Source: Intrasporangium_A sp039812505
GTDB lineage: Bacteria; Actinomycetota; Actinomycetes; Actinomycetales; Dermatophilaceae
Length of the DNA stretch: 6,636 nt
NCBI RefSeq assembly: GCF_039812505.1
Contig: NZ_JBDIAQ010000175.1
Coordinates: 1-6,636, forward strand
Reading direction: 5' to 3'
Shown: positions 6,049 through 6,636 of the stretch, piece after piece
How positions within the stretch are numbered: position 1 is the stretch's first letter
How the letters are laid out: each line of letters begins with the position of its first letter
Program-made: the position numbers and the translations under genes
Notes under the pieces: model-generated
The model's database searches: none
Seen by the model: only the letters and a program-made list of their open reading frames with translations
What the model was told of the DNA's origin: nothing

Positions 6049-6636
6049 GCGCCCCGGCCCCGGTCACCGTCACGCCCGTGCTGGTCGCCGACCTGCTCGC
6101 CGAGGGCGAGCGCCTGCCGGTCTACGTGCACGTCATCGAGCACCCCGAGGCGCGGGTGCTGGTCGACACGGGTATGACGCGGCTGCACCCGGCGGTGGCC
6201 GACCTCGACCCGCGCCTGCGGCCGCTCAGCGCCCAGGACTTCGACCTGGCCGGCATCGACATCGTCGTCAACACCCACCTGCACTTCGACCACTGCGGCG
6301 GCAACCACCTGTTCCCCGGCCGGCCGGTCTACGTCCAGCGCCGGGAGCTCGACGACGCGCGCACCCGGGACGACTACACCATCCGCGAGTGGGTCGACGC
6401 GCCCGGCGTGCGGTACGTGCCGGTCGACGGCGAGCTCGAGCTACTGTCCGGGTTGCGGCTCGTCCCGGCTCCGGGCCACACCCGCGGCACGCAGGTGGTC
6501 GTGGTCGGGACCGGCAGGCGCCCGGTGGTGGTCGGCGGCGACGTGGCGGTCTGGTTCGGCGAGCTCGACGAGCCGCGGACCGAGGGCCAGCTGCTGGTGC
6601 GCGCGCTCGACCCTGCTTTGGTGTGGCTGGCCCACG
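6045..6636 (+). CDS. MBL-fold metallo-hydrolase, AHL-lactonase-like (partial, runs off window)
   Basis: The first 197 residues of a metallo-beta-lactamase-fold hydrolase are present. The zinc motif THLHFDHCGGN gives His78, His80, Asp82 and His83. His145 lies in PGHTRG and Asp166 in GGDVAVW, so most of the dinuclear metal site is present. RVLVDTGM at 37-44 is the entry strand typical of N-acyl-homoserine lactonase-like members, which open lactone rings; other MBL hydrolases share this form, so the substrate is uncertain. The sequence ends near where the last metal-binding His is expected (WLAH at 194-197). No signal peptide is seen. The GTG start overlaps the sigma gene's stop as GTGA, with a weak GGGACGG Shine-Dalgarno 6 nt upstream. 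It is therefore translationally coupled to the sigma factor and probably belongs to its regulatory circuit. Confidence 0.9.
   Translation, partial: MSAPAPVTVTPVLVADLLAEGERLPVYVHVIEHPEARVLVDTGMTRLHPAVADLDPRLRPLSAQDFDLAGIDIVVNTHLHFDHCGGNHLFPGRPVYVQRRELDDARTRDDYTIREWVDAPGVRYVPVDGELELLSGLRLVPAPGHTRGTQVVVVGTGRRPVVVGGDVAVWFGELDEPRTEGQLLVRALDPALVWLAH

Noticed and set aside
2811..6178. Recurring CATAC/GTATG pentamers (for example 2811, 4255, 5052, 5914, 6173)
   Set aside because: About eight copies in 6.6 kb is not clearly above a rough expectation from base composition, and most lie inside codons.

Overview
The window is very GC-rich, with strong G/C bias at third codon positions, GTG as well as ATG starts, a four-base stop/start overlap and two genes with little or no Shine-Dalgarno sequence. 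This suggests a high-GC actinobacterium. The genus cannot be fixed from the sequence alone. No RNA gene, CRISPR array, insertion sequence or transposase was found.

Left part (1-1863). A complete CPA1-type Na+/H+ antiporter (30-1712, +) runs toward a convergent intergenic spacer of about 150 bp. The spacer holds two inverted repeats that probably separate it from the next gene.

Middle part (1864-3947). A complete cytoplasmic-looking GH20 beta-N-acetylhexosaminidase lies on the minus strand (1864-3504, start set by an AGGA Shine-Dalgarno). Upstream of it is a 443-bp stretch with no intact gene. That stretch holds a clear remnant of a MazF/PemK-type endoribonuclease toxin (3697-3768, minus): only the beta1-beta2 block survives. 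It also holds a perfect 10-bp inverted repeat (3838-3862) and a pair of mutually exclusive stems in the GH20 leader. The remnant shares an open frame with the GH20 gene, so an automatic caller could fuse the two.

Right part (3948-6636, +). Three genes are co-directional: an esterase-D-like alpha/beta hydrolase, a SigG-type ECF sigma factor with a C-terminal SnoaL/NTF2-like domain, and a metallo-beta-lactamase-fold hydrolase resembling N-acyl-homoserine lactonases (cut by the window end). The last two overlap by four bases and are almost certainly one transcript. The esterase sits 85 bp upstream and may have its own leaderless promoter. My inference is a small signal-responsive unit in which the SnoaL domain tunes the sigma factor and the hydrolases act on an ester or lactone compound. 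The families are well supported; the joint function is a hypothesis.
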